From Clostridiales bacterium (GTDB taxonomy: Bacteria > Bacillota > Clostridia > Oscillospirales > Acutalibacteraceae), in contig JAAYPE010000034.1 in the NCBI GenBank assembly GCA_012519975.1, positions 1-50,417 on the forward strand: DNA of 50,417 nucleotides. The letters run 5' to 3'. A model generated the notes under the pieces. The model saw only the letters and a list, made by a program, of their open reading frames with translations, searched no databases and was not told where the DNA came from. Positions 1 to 8,951 of the stretch are shown piece by piece (position 1 is the first letter of the stretch; every line of letters begins with the position of its first letter). The translations under genes were made by a program, and so were the position numbers.

Positions 1-69
1 GATGACGAGGCTCGAACTCGCTACCTCCACCTTGGCAAGGTGGCGCTCTACCAGATGAGCTACATCCGC
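1..69 (-). tRNA. tRNA-Gly (GCC), 3' end cut off by window edge
   Basis: Read on the minus strand, the sequence folds as a tRNA beginning GCGGATG with a D arm, a seven-base anticodon loop carrying GCC, and a T arm with GTTCGAG. The last bases of the acceptor stem, the discriminator base and the CCA end lie outside the window, so the gene is partial here. It is the last visible member of a Val-Asp-Phe-Gly cluster. Confidence 0.93.
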
Positions 70-72
70 ATA

Positions 73-148
73 TGGTGCCTTCGGCCGGAATCGAACCAGC
101 GACACGTGGATTTTCAGTCCACTGCTCTACCGACTGAGCTACAAAGGC
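73..148 (-). tRNA. tRNA-Phe (GAA)
   Basis: A complete 76-nt minus-strand tRNA. The acceptor stem GCCTTTG pairs with CGAAGGC (one G-U), the anticodon loop reads CTGAAAA with anticodon GAA, and the T loop has GTTCGAT. The 3' CCA is genome-encoded at 73-75. It is separated by only a few bases from the tRNA genes on either side, so the cluster is probably one transcript. Confidence 0.96.
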
Positions 149-152
149 AAAA

Positions 153-229
153 TGGCGACCCGGAACGGGCTCGAACCGTCGACCTCTAGCGTGACAGGCT
201 AGCATTCTAACCAGCTGAACTACCGGGCC
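153..229 (-). tRNA. tRNA-Asp (GTC)
   Basis: A complete 77-nt minus-strand tRNA. The acceptor GGCCCGG pairs with CCGGGTC, the anticodon loop reads CTGTCAC (anticodon GTC), the discriminator base is G as expected for Asp, and CCA is encoded. It is a substrate for the aspartyl-tRNA synthetase encoded at 36247-37578. Confidence 0.96.
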
Positions 230-254
230 AAATTCCCTTGCCATTTTAAAAGGG

Positions 255-330
255 TGGTGGGAACAACAGGGCTCGAACCTGTGACCCTCTGCTTGTAAGG
301 CAGATGCTCTCCCAGCTGAGCTATGCTCCC
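255..330 (-). tRNA. tRNA-Val (TAC)
   Basis: A complete 76-nt minus-strand tRNA. The acceptor GGGAGCA pairs with TGTTCCC, the anticodon loop reads CTTACAA (anticodon TAC), and CCA is encoded. It is the first gene of the tRNA cluster, about 40 bp downstream of the promoter at 373-401. Confidence 0.96.
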
Positions 331-372
331 ACGATGTCGCAAAACAGTGTTTGTGTATCAGCGACGAAGACT

Positions 373-401
373 ACTATACTACAATTTTATTAATATGTCA
401 A
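373..401 (-). promoter_or_regulatory. Promoter of the tRNA cluster
   Basis: On the minus strand a perfect -35 TTGACA (396-401) is followed after exactly 17 bp by -10 TATAGT (373-378). This is a near-consensus sigma-A promoter, and it faces the Val-Asp-Phe-Gly tRNA genes. Confidence 0.85.
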
Positions 402-421
402 TACTTGTTTTAAACTTTTTA

Positions 422-1303
422 TTATTTTTTTGCATTTTTTAGTATCTCTTTTATTTCACTAGATGAAAAACTATATTTTTGTGTACAAAAGTGACAGCAA
501 ACCTCTGTATGCTCATCCTTTGATATTTCCGTAAGTTCTTCCTGACCCATACTTATCAAAGCACTTTGTACCCTTTGCCTTGAGCAATTGCATCTATATT
601 CGGGCGAAGATTCGTCAAGCACTTCTAAATCAAATTCTGGCAAAACAGCCTTGCAAATATCCTTTGGTTCAAAACCTTGAAGTAGCATTGTTGTGACCGG
701 CAAAACATCTTTAATGCATCTCTCAACAGCGTCTATTGTGTCGTCATATGCCGTTGGCAATAGCTGAATTAAAAATCCTCCAGCATTGATTATTGAATTA
801 TCTCTTGAATCAACAAGCACACCGAGTGCGCAAACAGTTGGTGTCTGCTCACTTGTTGCATAATAGCTTGTTATATCCTCTGCAATTTCACCTGTTACAA
901 TGGGAGTTTGACCTATGTAAGGCTCTTTTAACCCTAAGTCCTTCATCACTGTCAAAAAGCCGTCTGTGCCTACTGCGCCGGCAACATCAAGCTTACCCTT
1001 AGAGTTTAAAGGCAATTCAACATTTGGGTTTGAAACATAACCTCTAACATTTCCAACACTATCAGAAACGGCAATAATAGAGCCTGCATCGCCACCACCG
1101 TTTAGCCGAAGTGTTATGCTGTCATTATCACCCTTGAGCATTGAACCCATAAGGCTTGCACCTGTAAGCAATCTGCCAAGTGCCGCCGATGCCACAGGGG
1201 TTGTACCGTGAATTTGCGTTGCACTTGCAACAATATCTGTTGTATTCGCTGCCATAATGCTAAGCGTTCCATCACTTGAAATACATCTAACTAAATTTGC
1301 CAT
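422..1303 (-). CDS. hslO: Hsp33 redox-regulated chaperone
   Basis: A 293-residue protein of normal Hsp33 length. Hsp33 is a cytoplasmic holdase that is switched on when oxidation releases zinc from four C-terminal cysteines. Those are present here: a CxC pair at residues 238/240 and a CxxC pair at 270/273, the spacing typical of the family. The N-terminal chaperone domain begins MANLVRCISSDG. The start codon lies immediately after the stop of the upstream methyltransferase gene and has a GGAAGG ribosome site within that gene's end, so the two are translated from one mRNA. No clear terminator follows before the tRNA promoter. Confidence 0.96.
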   Translation of the reverse strand: MANLVRCISSDGTLSIMAANTTDIVASATQIHGTTPVASAALGRLLTGASLMGSMLKGDNDSITLRLNGGGDAGSIIAVSDSVGNVRGYVSNPNVELPLNSKGKLDVAGAVGTDGFLTVMKDLGLKEPYIGQTPIVTGEIAEDITSYYATSEQTPTVCALGVLVDSRDNSIINAGGFLIQLLPTAYDDTIDAVERCIKDVLPVTTMLLQGFEPKDICKAVLPEFDLEVLDESSPEYRCNCSRQRVQSALISMGQEELTEISKDEHTEVCCHFCTQKYSFSSSEIKEILKNAKK

Positions 1304-2050
1304 TTATTTTACCTTCCTTGCAACAAAAACTGCCCTTTGTGTTTTTTCTTTTATTGAATTTTTGCTCATATCATCGTATATTTTCAAAACTTCAAATCCA
1401 GTTTGTAAAAGAATTGAGCTAATCTCACTTATATCATATGCCCGCTCACTAATCTGTTGACTCGTTCTTATGTATTTACCATCAGTTTTATAAAAAAAAT
1501 CCAAAGATATGTCAACCGAGTAATCTTCCTCATAAAAATCGTTTTGCCAAACGCAGTACAAATTCTCGTCCTCAATCACAAAAGTATTATCTCCCAAAAT
1601 TTCTTTATGCTTATACTTTGTGTTTATATCAAAGATAAAAATCCCATTTATATTCATAAAAAGCGAAACCCTTGAAATCACCTGTTTTACTTGCTCGATA
1701 TTTTCAAGATGGTTCAAACTATCAAGCATACACACCGCAGCATCAATAGTGCCATAAAGGTCAAGCTCTTGCATACTTTGGTTTAGTAACATAATGTTTT
1801 TTGCTCCACTTTGCTCGATATTGTCCCTAGCACGACTTAGCATTTCCTGACTCTCATCAACTGCAATCACATCAAAACCTGCATCTGAGAGAGGAATCGA
1901 AAGCCTTGCAGTACCACAAGCTAAATCAAGCAGAATACCAGAATCCATCCCATTTTCAGCCAAAAGGATTGTTAGGTATTTTGCTTGCAAATTATAATCC
2001 ACATCTTCAGTTAAAATATCATAAAACTCTGCAAAATCGCAGTAAGTCAT
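1304..2050 (-). CDS. Class I SAM-dependent methyltransferase
   Basis: A 248-residue cytoplasmic protein with the Rossmann-fold methyltransferase signature: glycine-rich motif I DLACGTA at about 42-48, the acidic residue of motif II in VIAVDES around 65, and a motif IV-like AAVCMLDSLNH stretch. The substrate cannot be told from sequence; many such Clostridia proteins are annotated only as methyltransferases. Its ATG overlaps the TGA of the upstream yerC-like gene (ATGA), and it abuts hslO, so it is the middle gene of a three-gene operon. Confidence 0.88.
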   Translation of the reverse strand: MTYCDFAEFYDILTEDVDYNLQAKYLTILLAENGMDSGILLDLACGTARLSIPLSDAGFDVIAVDESQEMLSRARDNIEQSGAKNIMLLNQSMQELDLYGTIDAAVCMLDSLNHLENIEQVKQVISRVSLFMNINGIFIFDINTKYKHKEILGDNTFVIEDENLYCVWQNDFYEEDYSVDISLDFFYKTDGKYIRTSQQISERAYDISEISSILLQTGFEVLKIYDDMSKNSIKEKTQRAVFVARKVK

Positions 2051-2349
2051 CTTTTACCTTCCTTTTTGTCAATTCTAGCAAAGACCTTATCATACCCGCC
2101 ACAACCATAGCTAAGCGAACGATTAACACGGCTAATTGTTGCAGTTGAGGCACCGGTTTGCGTCACAATGTCGCTATATACTCTTTTTTGAGTAAGCATT
2201 TTTGCAACTACTATACGCTGTGAAATTGATTTAAGCTCATTGACTGTGCACAAATCCTCAAAAAACTCATAGCACTCTTCTATATCTTCAAGCTCTAAAA
2301 TAGCTTTAAACAAAAAATCCATATTATCGTCTTTTATTTTACTACTCAA
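2047..2349 (-). CDS. YerC/YecD family TrpR-related DNA-binding protein
   Basis: A protein of about 100 residues related to the TrpR-like YerC/YecD family. Visible are the conserved FEDLCTVNELKSISQR block and the helix-turn-helix around DIVTQTGASTATISR. The DNA target is unknown. I start it at a TTG (2347-2349) with GGAGG at 2361-2365, rather than at the GTG at 2388. The promoter -10 box (2379-2384) lies downstream of that GTG, so the longer form could not be made from this promoter. Family members also begin near SKIKDD. It is first gene of the operon with the methyltransferase and hslO. Confidence 0.88.
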   Translation of the reverse strand: MSSKIKDDNMDFLFKAILELEDIEECYEFFEDLCTVNELKSISQRIVVAKMLTQKRVYSDIVTQTGASTATISRVNRSLSYGCGGYDKVFARIDKKEGKR

Positions 2350-2378
2350 AGCAAACGCCCCCTCCACTACTTTATTAA

Positions 2379-2407
2379 ATTTTAGCACATTAAACTCTGA
2401 AAGTAAA
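2379..2407 (-). promoter_or_regulatory. Promoter of the yerC-like/methyltransferase/hslO operon
   Basis: Minus-strand -35 TTTACT (2402-2407), a 17-bp spacer and -10 TAAAAT (2379-2384), with a TG one base upstream of the -10 as in extended -10 promoters. The expected transcription start is near 2372, only about 20 bp before the TTG start. Confidence 0.7.
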
Positions 2408-2454
2408 GCAAGCTAAGGCAAATTTTAATATTTAAAAATCTGATTCAAAACAGC

Positions 2455-2487
2455 AATACCACTCGCCTTAAAAAAGCAAATGGTATT
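2455..2487 (-). terminator. Candidate terminator hairpin after lysA
   Basis: An inverted repeat AATACCA...TGGTATT, extended inward by partly matching TTTGC/GCGAG arms, starts 25 bp past the lysA stop. The downstream T-run on the minus strand is interrupted (GCTGTTTTG), so this is a weak intrinsic terminator. Confidence 0.5.
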
Positions 2488-2511
2488 ATTTGAACACAAT
2501 TCTATCCTTGT

Positions 2512-3810
2512 TTAAACATCATTTGTTATGATATCGTCATAAGTTTCACGATTTATTATAACTCTTGCTTTCCCGTTGTTTACCATAACTGCGGCTGGAC
2601 GAGGAATTCTGTTATAATTTGACGCCATTGAGTAGTTGTATGCACCTGTCGACAAAACTGCTACTATGTCGCCCGATTCAACTTCTTGTAGCTTTGCATC
2701 CTCTTGAATTAGGTCGCCACTCTCGCAACACTTGCCTGCAACAGTTACCACCTTTGTTTTTGGCTCATTCGCCTTATTTGCACACATAATCTCATACTTT
2801 GATTGATACATTATGTAGCGTGGATTATCTGTCATTCCACCGTCTACTGCAACATAGGTGCGTATGTCTGGTATTTCTTTAACATTTCCAACTGTATAAA
2901 GGGTTATGCCCTCTGAACCAACGATAGACCTGCCAGGTTCAATTAAAATCTTTGGTATCGCTACACTGAGTTTTTTACAAGTGTCATTCACAACCTTTGC
3001 AACTCTGCCCATATAATCACCGTATGCTACCGGCTCATCGCTTGACAAATACTTAATGCCAAAGCCACCACCAAGGTTTAGCTCTTTTATTTCTATGCCC
3101 GTTTCCTGCTTTATTTTTGCAATAAATTCGACCATAACCTTTGCAGCAAGCTCGAACGGCTCTACTTCAAAAATATTAGAGCCAATGTGACAATGCACTC
3201 CACAAAGCTCAACATTTTTCATTATTTTTGCAAGCTTTATAGCCTCCATAGCCTCCCCCGTTTCAAGTGCAAATCCAAACTTTGAATCTATCTGCCCTGT
3301 TCTTATAAAGCTGTGTGTGTGTGCGTCAATGCCAGGCTTGATTCTAAACATTATTTTTGCAGTTTTGCCCTGTTCATTTGCAAGATTGTTTAGCATCTCA
3401 AGTTCTGTTAAATTATCAACAATTATTCTGCCAACACCATTTGCCAGTGCAAATTCTAGCTCTTGTTTTGTTTTGTTGTTTCCATGAAAAAATATTTTTT
3501 CCGCTGGAAAATCCGCCTTTAATGCCGTATAAAGTTCTCCACCTGACACCACATCAAGCCCCATATTTTCTGATGCACAAATTCTGCACATTTCAAGGCA
3601 CGAAAAAGCCTTGCTCGCATAAATTACAAGACCATTTCCGTTATAATTATCCTCAATTGATTTTATATAATCACGGCAATTTTTCCTTATTTGATTTTCA
3701 TCAAAAACATAAAGAGGTGTTCCATACTCTTTTGCAAGCTCTACCGTATCGCAACCGCCTATTGCGAGGTTGCCTTTTTCATTTATTGATAAACAATCTG
3801 AAACAAACAT
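2512..3810 (-). CDS. lysA: Diaminopimelate decarboxylase
   Basis: A 432-residue PLP enzyme of the alanine-racemase-like fold. It decarboxylates meso-diaminopimelate to L-lysine, the last step of lysine synthesis. The PLP lysine is in YASKAFS (Lys67). Further family marks are HCHIGSN, the glycine-rich LNLGGGFG phosphate-binding loop, EPGRS, and the C-terminal CCESGD containing the catalytic cysteine from the partner subunit. Length is normal. It starts 25 bp after the engB stop with a GGGG ribosome site and is probably the last gene of the lon-engB-lysA transcript. Confidence 0.97.
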   Translation of the reverse strand: MFVSDCLSINEKGNLAIGGCDTVELAKEYGTPLYVFDENQIRKNCRDYIKSIEDNYNGNGLVIYASKAFSCLEMCRICASENMGLDVVSGGELYTALKADFPAEKIFFHGNNKTKQELEFALANGVGRIIVDNLTELEMLNNLANEQGKTAKIMFRIKPGIDAHTHSFIRTGQIDSKFGFALETGEAMEAIKLAKIMKNVELCGVHCHIGSNIFEVEPFELAAKVMVEFIAKIKQETGIEIKELNLGGGFGIKYLSSDEPVAYGDYMGRVAKVVNDTCKKLSVAIPKILIEPGRSIVGSEGITLYTVGNVKEIPDIRTYVAVDGGMTDNPRYIMYQSKYEIMCANKANEPKTKVVTVAGKCCESGDLIQEDAKLQEVESGDIVAVLSTGAYNYSMASNYNRIPRPAAVMVNNGKARVIINRETYDDIITNDV

Positions 3811-3834
3811 CTTAAAATCCCCTTTTTACAAATC

Positions 3835-4416
3835 CTAATTAAGCGATTTTTCAATTGCTTTTTTTATTTCGTTTGCGCCCTCTCCACTTTTAGCAGAAAA
3901 AGGAATAATCTGTTGCGCATTAAACGGTAAAAGCTCTTGCGTTAATTTTTCAAGCTGGTTTTTATACTGTGTTTTGTTTAACTTATCACTTTTCGTAAGC
4001 GCTACTATAAACGGAAAACCAAGCTGTGTTAAATAATCAAGCATTTGAAAATCATCTTTTGTCGGGCTATGTCGAATATCAAGTAGCTGAACAACAAGCC
4101 TTATATCCCTGTTTGAATTAAAATATGACTCCATCATTTTTCCCCAACGGATTTTTTCACTGTGCGACACTTTTGCATAACCATATCCTGGCAAATCAAC
4201 AAGCCTTGCATTCTCAAGTTTAAAAAAGTTTATTGTTATAGTTTTTCCTGGTGAAGAACTAACCCGTGCAAGTGCCTTGCGATTTAATATTTTATTAAGC
4301 AATGATGATTTTCCAACATTTGACTTGCCTGCAAAAACTATCTCAGGCAAATTTGATTTTGACATCTGCTCAAAAGTGCCAAAAGATGCCTCAAACTGTG
4401 CATTATCAAATCTCAT
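3835..4416 (-). CDS. yihA: Ribosome biogenesis GTPase YihA/YsxC (EngB)
   Basis: A 193-residue TRAFAC-class GTPase needed for late assembly of the 50S subunit. The P-loop GKSNVGKS is at 30-37, the switch/G3 motif DLPG at 74-77, and the G4 motif TKSD at 141-144; the G5-like FSAKSG is near the C-terminus. Its ATG lies inside the end of lon (11-bp overlap), so translation is coupled. The lon-engB order is conserved in Bacillota. Confidence 0.97.
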   Translation of the reverse strand: MRFDNAQFEASFGTFEQMSKSNLPEIVFAGKSNVGKSSLLNKILNRKALARVSSSPGKTITINFFKLENARLVDLPGYGYAKVSHSEKIRWGKMMESYFNSNRDIRLVVQLLDIRHSPTKDDFQMLDYLTQLGFPFIVALTKSDKLNKTQYKNQLEKLTQELLPFNAQQIIPFSAKSGEGANEIKKAIEKSLN

Positions 4417-6811
4417 AACCTACACCTACATCACTTTTATACTGTGTTTCAAGCGCTATTGTTGACCTTTGGTGTGACTTTGTAAGCGCCTTGTCAAAAA
4501 CTTGCTCTAACGTATCTACAGGTATAAATTCAACTGCATTTTTCACCGCACTACCTATCTGTGCAATGTCTGCAACATTGTCGCTCGGGATTATTATTAT
4601 TTTTATACCAGCCCTATATGCCGCCATTGATTTTTCTTTAAGCCCACCTATTGCAAGAACTTTTCCTCTAAGTGTTATTTCACCTGTCATTGCAATTTCG
4701 CCACTCACAGCAGTTTTTGACAATGCTGAAACTAGAGCCGTTGCAATTGTAACGCCCGCAGACGGTCCATCTTTTGGAACTGCCCCCTCTGGAACATGGA
4801 TATGAATATCTTTTTCCTTATAAAAATTCTCGTCAATGCCAAGCTTATCCGCTCTGCTTCTAATATAGCTAATTGCCGCTTTTGCGGATTCTTTCATCAC
4901 GTCTCCAAGTGAGCCTGTAAGCTCTAAGTTGCCTTTTCCATTTAAAACTGCAACTTCTATTTTCAGCATTTCGCCACCAACAGATGTCCAAGCAAGGCCA
5001 TTTACAGCTCCTACTTCATCGCCTGTTACATCGTCGATTTTATATTTAACAGGACCCAATATCTCCTCTAAGTCCTTTGGTTTTACTTGCATTTTTTTAA
5101 AATCTTCTTTTGCAATGCCGACGGCAGCCTTTCTACAAACCTTTGCTATTTGACGCTCCAGCTTTCTAACACCCGCTTCTCTCGTATAACCATCAATAAT
5201 TACACGAAGTGCATCGTCATTAATTTTAAGATTTGTGGCTTTAAGTCCGTGCGCTTTAATAGCCTTTGGAACAAGGTGTTTTTTTGCTATGTTAAACTTT
5301 TCCTCATGAGTGTAGCTATAAAGCTCTATAACTTCCATTCTGTCAAGTAATGGTGCAGGGATTGTAGATTTATCATTAGCCGTTGTAATAAAAAGCACCT
5401 TACTAAAATCAAATGGAATTTCTATGTAGTGATCAACGAATGCAAAATTTTGCTCGCCATCGAGCGCCTCTAAAAGTGCTGATGAAGGGTCACCTTTGTA
5501 GTCTGCACCTAGCTTGTCAATCTCATCTAATAAAATAAGTGGATTGCTACTTTTTGCCGTTGTCATAGCTTTAATTAATCTGCCCGGCATTGAGCCGATA
5601 TAGGTTTTCCTGTGTCCTCTAATTTCTGCCTCATCGCGAACTCCGCCAAGAGATATTCTTGCATATTTTCTGCCCATTGCACTTGCAAGACTTTTTACTA
5701 TTGATGTTTTTCCAACTCCTGGAGGTCCTACAAGGCAAATTATTTGACCTGTTATATCTGGAGAAAGTTTGCGCACAGCAATAAGCTCTATAATTCTTTC
5801 TTTAACTTCTTCAAGGCCATAATGATCTTTTTCTAATATTTTTTGGGCCTTTGCGATATCTAAATTATCTTTAGTGTATACACCCCAAGGAAGCTCAATG
5901 CAAGTTGTTATATAATTTCTAACAACTGCAGCCTCTGCCGAAGATGAGTTGCCAATCTTCTCTAATCTGTCGCACTCTTTTAGAAGTTTTTCCTTGCTCT
6001 CTTCATCGCAACCTTTAAGGTTTTTTATTTTCGCGCGATACTCCTCAATTTCATTTGACGCATCGTCACCATCGCTTAGTTCCATATTAATTGCCTTCAT
6101 TTGCTCACGCAGATAATAATCCTTTTGATTTTTATCCACCTGCTCGGCAACTCGCCTTGCAATATCATTCTCAATTTCTAAAAGCTCTATCTCTCTTGCA
6201 AGAATCGCACAGAGGTTTTCAAGTCTTTTTATTGGGTTTAATGTATCTAGAATTTTTTGTTTTTCTTCATATTCAATAGTTAGCACTGATGCGATGTAGT
6301 CAGACAAAGTGTCTGAACTTTCATCTAAAATCACACTAAGCATTATATCCGGCGACATTTTTGGCACAACTTCTGCATACTCATCAAAAATATCCTTGGC
6401 TTTTCTTACAAGCGCCATTTCATAATCAGCGTTTTTGCTAGATACTTTCGAGCTTCTTCTCTCTTTAACAATACCGCAAATGTATGGTTTATCATCAAAA
6501 AGCTCTTCTATTCTTGCACGCGCCACACCCTCAACAACAACTCTTATCGCCTCGCTATTTGGCAGGCGAATTATTTGCTTTATTTGAACTATAACGCCCG
6601 TTTTGTATAAATCAGAAAGCTGGGGATCTTCAACCCTCAGGTCTTTTTGCGCAACCAAAAAAAGCTCCTGGTCTTTATCCATAGCGGCACGCACAGCTTC
6701 TATTGATTTTTTTCTTGCTACATCAAAATGCAAAACCATATTAGGAAAAATAACTAGCCCTCGTAATGCAACTATCGGCATTTTTTGTTCTATCAGTTCT
6801 GTTTTACTCAT
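4406..6811 (-). CDS. lon: ATP-dependent Lon protease
   Basis: An 801-residue LonA-type protease that degrades damaged and regulatory proteins. In order: the N-terminal substrate-binding LON domain (about 8-205), a coiled-coil linker, an AAA+ module with Walker A GPPGVGKT (362-369) and Walker B LLLDEID, and the C-terminal protease with the Ser-Lys dyad, Ser684 in KDGPSAG and Lys727 in GGLKEK. The 43-residue spacing of the dyad matches the family. It has its own promoter and follows a terminator after clpX, so it can be expressed apart from clpPX. No CIRCE-type heat-shock operator was seen upstream. Confidence 0.98.
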   Translation of the reverse strand: MSKTELIEQKMPIVALRGLVIFPNMVLHFDVARKKSIEAVRAAMDKDQELFLVAQKDLRVEDPQLSDLYKTGVIVQIKQIIRLPNSEAIRVVVEGVARARIEELFDDKPYICGIVKERRSSKVSSKNADYEMALVRKAKDIFDEYAEVVPKMSPDIMLSVILDESSDTLSDYIASVLTIEYEEKQKILDTLNPIKRLENLCAILAREIELLEIENDIARRVAEQVDKNQKDYYLREQMKAINMELSDGDDASNEIEEYRAKIKNLKGCDEESKEKLLKECDRLEKIGNSSSAEAAVVRNYITTCIELPWGVYTKDNLDIAKAQKILEKDHYGLEEVKERIIELIAVRKLSPDITGQIICLVGPPGVGKTSIVKSLASAMGRKYARISLGGVRDEAEIRGHRKTYIGSMPGRLIKAMTTAKSSNPLILLDEIDKLGADYKGDPSSALLEALDGEQNFAFVDHYIEIPFDFSKVLFITTANDKSTIPAPLLDRMEVIELYSYTHEEKFNIAKKHLVPKAIKAHGLKATNLKINDDALRVIIDGYTREAGVRKLERQIAKVCRKAAVGIAKEDFKKMQVKPKDLEEILGPVKYKIDDVTGDEVGAVNGLAWTSVGGEMLKIEVAVLNGKGNLELTGSLGDVMKESAKAAISYIRSRADKLGIDENFYKEKDIHIHVPEGAVPKDGPSAGVTIATALVSALSKTAVSGEIAMTGEITLRGKVLAIGGLKEKSMAAYRAGIKIIIIPSDNVADIAQIGSAVKNAVEFIPVDTLEQVFDKALTKSHQRSTIALETQYKSDVGVGYEI

Positions 6812-6871
6812 AAAATATCTCCACTGAAAATCTATTTAAACATTATTATTCGACCTTTAAATATAAAATTA

Positions 6872-6900
6872 ATTATACAATATTTTCGTACTATAATCAA
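6872..6900 (-). promoter_or_regulatory. Promoter of lon-engB-lysA
   Basis: Minus-strand -35 TTGATT (6895-6900), 17-bp spacer, -10 TATAAT (6872-6877). It lies between the clpX terminator and lon, leaving an untranslated leader of about 50 nt. Confidence 0.82.
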
Positions 6901-6942
6901 CAATTAACAGCCACAATGCTAATGTAGTGGCTAATGGTGCTA

Positions 6943-6974
6943 AAATAAAAATAAAGCGGAGAAAATCTCCGCTT
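6943..6974 (-). terminator. Intrinsic terminator after clpX
   Basis: A nine-base-pair stem AAGCGGAGA/TCTCCGCTT (6954-6974) with a three-base loop. On the minus strand it is followed by TATTTTTATTTTA. It begins just after the clpX stop codon and separates clpX from lon. Confidence 0.85.
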
Positions 6975-6980
6975 AAAATT

Positions 6981-8294
6981 TTATACTGCTGTGCCTCTCG
7001 ATTTTTTCGGAGGAGGCGATGTTGAAAAAAGCTTTGTCGGCTTTTTGTTTGGGTTTTTTTCAAGTAATGGTGGAAGGTCGTCAACAACACATTGGCTAGT
7101 TATTGTTACTTTTTCTATTGTATGGTCAGAAGGTATATCATACATAATCGGTTGAAGAACCTTCTCCAAAATAGAGCGAAGTCCCCTAGCTCCTGTCTTT
7201 TTTTCTAAAGTTTGGTCTGCAATTGCCTCAAGTGCAGGCTTTTCAAACTCAAGCTCAACTTCATCCATTTTAAACAGCTCTTTATATTGTTTTACAAGAG
7301 CATTTTTTGGCTCTAACAATATGCGCACAAGTGATTCCTTGTCAAGCGATTTCAAAGCTGTGATTACTGGGATTCTTCCCACTATTTCAGGAATTAATCC
7401 ATATTTTACTAAATCTTGAGGTATCACACTGCTCATTGCTTCTGAAAGGTCCATTTCAGCCTTCGCTTTAATTTCTGCTTCAAAGCCAAGTCCAGAATTT
7501 CCTTTTCGTTTTTCAACTAGCTTTTCAATTCCGTCAAAAGCTCCACCACAAATAAACAAAATATTTGTTGTATCAACTTGTATAAACTCTTGTTGCGGAT
7601 GCTTTCTTCCACCTTGCGGAGGAACATTGGAAACAGTACCCTCTAGGATTTTTAAAAGTGCTTGCTGAACACCCTCACCGCTTACATCACGGGTAATTGA
7701 CGGATTCTCAGATTTTCTTGCAATCTTGTCAATCTCGTCAACATAAATGATGCCCATTTGTGCACGCTCAACATCATAATCTGCAGCCTGAATAAGCCTT
7801 AACAAAATATTCTCAACATCCTCACCAACATAGCCCGCCTCTGTGAGAGTCGTAGCATCTGCAATGGCAAATGGCACATCAAGAATTTTTGCAAGTGTTT
7901 GCGCAAGCATAGTTTTGCCCACACCCGTAGGACCCAAAAGTAACACATTGCTCTTTTGAATGTCTACATCAGAGCTGTCGCCATAAAATATTCTTTTATA
8001 GTGATTGTATACTGAAACGCTCAAGCAAACTTTAGCATCGTCTTGCCCGATAACATACTCGTCAAGCATTTTTTTAATTTCTTGTGGCTTTGGCAAGACT
8101 TTTTTGGTGTTTAATGTTGGTTGCTTCTTACGCTGTGGTGCGTCTTCCTCAATGATATCTTGACAAAGAGCAACACACTCGTCGCAAATAAACACACCTG
8201 GACCTGCGATAAGTTTTTCAACTTGGTCCTGTGTTTTGTTGCAAAACGAACAGCGAATTATAGAATTATCTCTTTCGTCATCTCTCGGCATCAA
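6981..8294 (-). CDS. clpX: ClpX, ATPase subunit of ClpXP protease
   Basis: A 437-residue AAA+ unfoldase that feeds substrates into ClpP. The N-terminal zinc-binding domain has cysteines 15/18 and 37/40. Walker A GPTGVGKT is at 121-128, Walker B YVDEID at 184-189, and a pore-loop GYVGED at about 154-159. The IGF-type ClpP-binding loop appears as the NSGLGFEAE stretch. The two adjacent ATGs (MM) make either start possible. It sits 16 bp after clpP and is followed by a terminator. Confidence 0.97.
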   Translation of the reverse strand: MMPRDDERDNSIIRCSFCNKTQDQVEKLIAGPGVFICDECVALCQDIIEEDAPQRKKQPTLNTKKVLPKPQEIKKMLDEYVIGQDDAKVCLSVSVYNHYKRIFYGDSSDVDIQKSNVLLLGPTGVGKTMLAQTLAKILDVPFAIADATTLTEAGYVGEDVENILLRLIQAADYDVERAQMGIIYVDEIDKIARKSENPSITRDVSGEGVQQALLKILEGTVSNVPPQGGRKHPQQEFIQVDTTNILFICGGAFDGIEKLVEKRKGNSGLGFEAEIKAKAEMDLSEAMSSVIPQDLVKYGLIPEIVGRIPVITALKSLDKESLVRILLEPKNALVKQYKELFKMDEVELEFEKPALEAIADQTLEKKTGARGLRSILEKVLQPIMYDIPSDHTIEKVTITSQCVVDDLPPLLEKNPNKKPTKLFSTSPPPKKSRGTAV

Positions 8295-8310
8295 AATACC
8301 CCCATAGAAT

Positions 8311-8892
8311 TTATCTCTTTAAAAGAACTTTGTCGATAAGCCCGTACTCAAGAGCCTCTTGAGCACTCATAAAATTATCGCGTTCTGTATCTTGAGCTAT
8401 TATTTCGATTGGCTTACCTGTATTCTCTGCAAGAATTCTATTTAAGTTTTCTTTTGTTTTAAGAATATGGTCTGCAACAATTTTTATGTCTGTTGCTTGC
8501 CCCTTTGCACCACCTGAAGGTTGGTGAATCATTATTTCACTATTAGGAAGAGCAAATCTCTTGCCCTTAGCGCCTGATGAAAGAAGGAATGCGCCCATAC
8601 TTGCAGCAAGACCCATACAAATTGTAGAAACATCACATTTTATATATTGCATTGTATCATAAATTGCAAGCCCTGCAGTAACAGAACCACCAGGACTATT
8701 AATGTAAAGGCTTATATCCTTCTCCGCATCTTGACCCTCAAGATATAAAAGTTGTGCAACAACAAGACTTGCGGTTGTATCGTTAACTTCCTCAGAAAGA
8801 ACGATTATTCGATCGTTGAGCAATCGGGAAAAAATATCATATGAACGCTCTCCCCTGTTTGTTTGCTCTATAACATATGGAACTAAACTCAT
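8311..8892 (-). CDS. clpP: ATP-dependent Clp protease proteolytic subunit
   Basis: A 193-residue self-compartmentalising serine protease forming tetradecamers with ClpX or ClpC. The catalytic triad is visible: Ser98 in GLAASMG, His123 in MIHQPSGG and Asp172 in DTERDN. Length is typical. It lies between tig and clpX with short gaps, a common arrangement that groups nascent-chain folding with degradation. Confidence 0.98.
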   Translation of the reverse strand: MSLVPYVIEQTNRGERSYDIFSRLLNDRIIVLSEEVNDTTASLVVAQLLYLEGQDAEKDISLYINSPGGSVTAGLAIYDTMQYIKCDVSTICMGLAASMGAFLLSSGAKGKRFALPNSEIMIHQPSGGAKGQATDIKIVADHILKTKENLNRILAENTGKPIEIIAQDTERDNFMSAQEALEYGLIDKVLLKR

Positions 8893-8951
8893 AAAACATT
8901 AACCTCCTTATATTGATTATTGACAAGTATGTTAAATTATAAACTTTTTAA

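Noticed and set aside
6812..6950. Search for CIRCE or CtsR heat-shock operators before lon
   Set aside because: No matching inverted or direct repeats were seen; only a sigma-A-like promoter.
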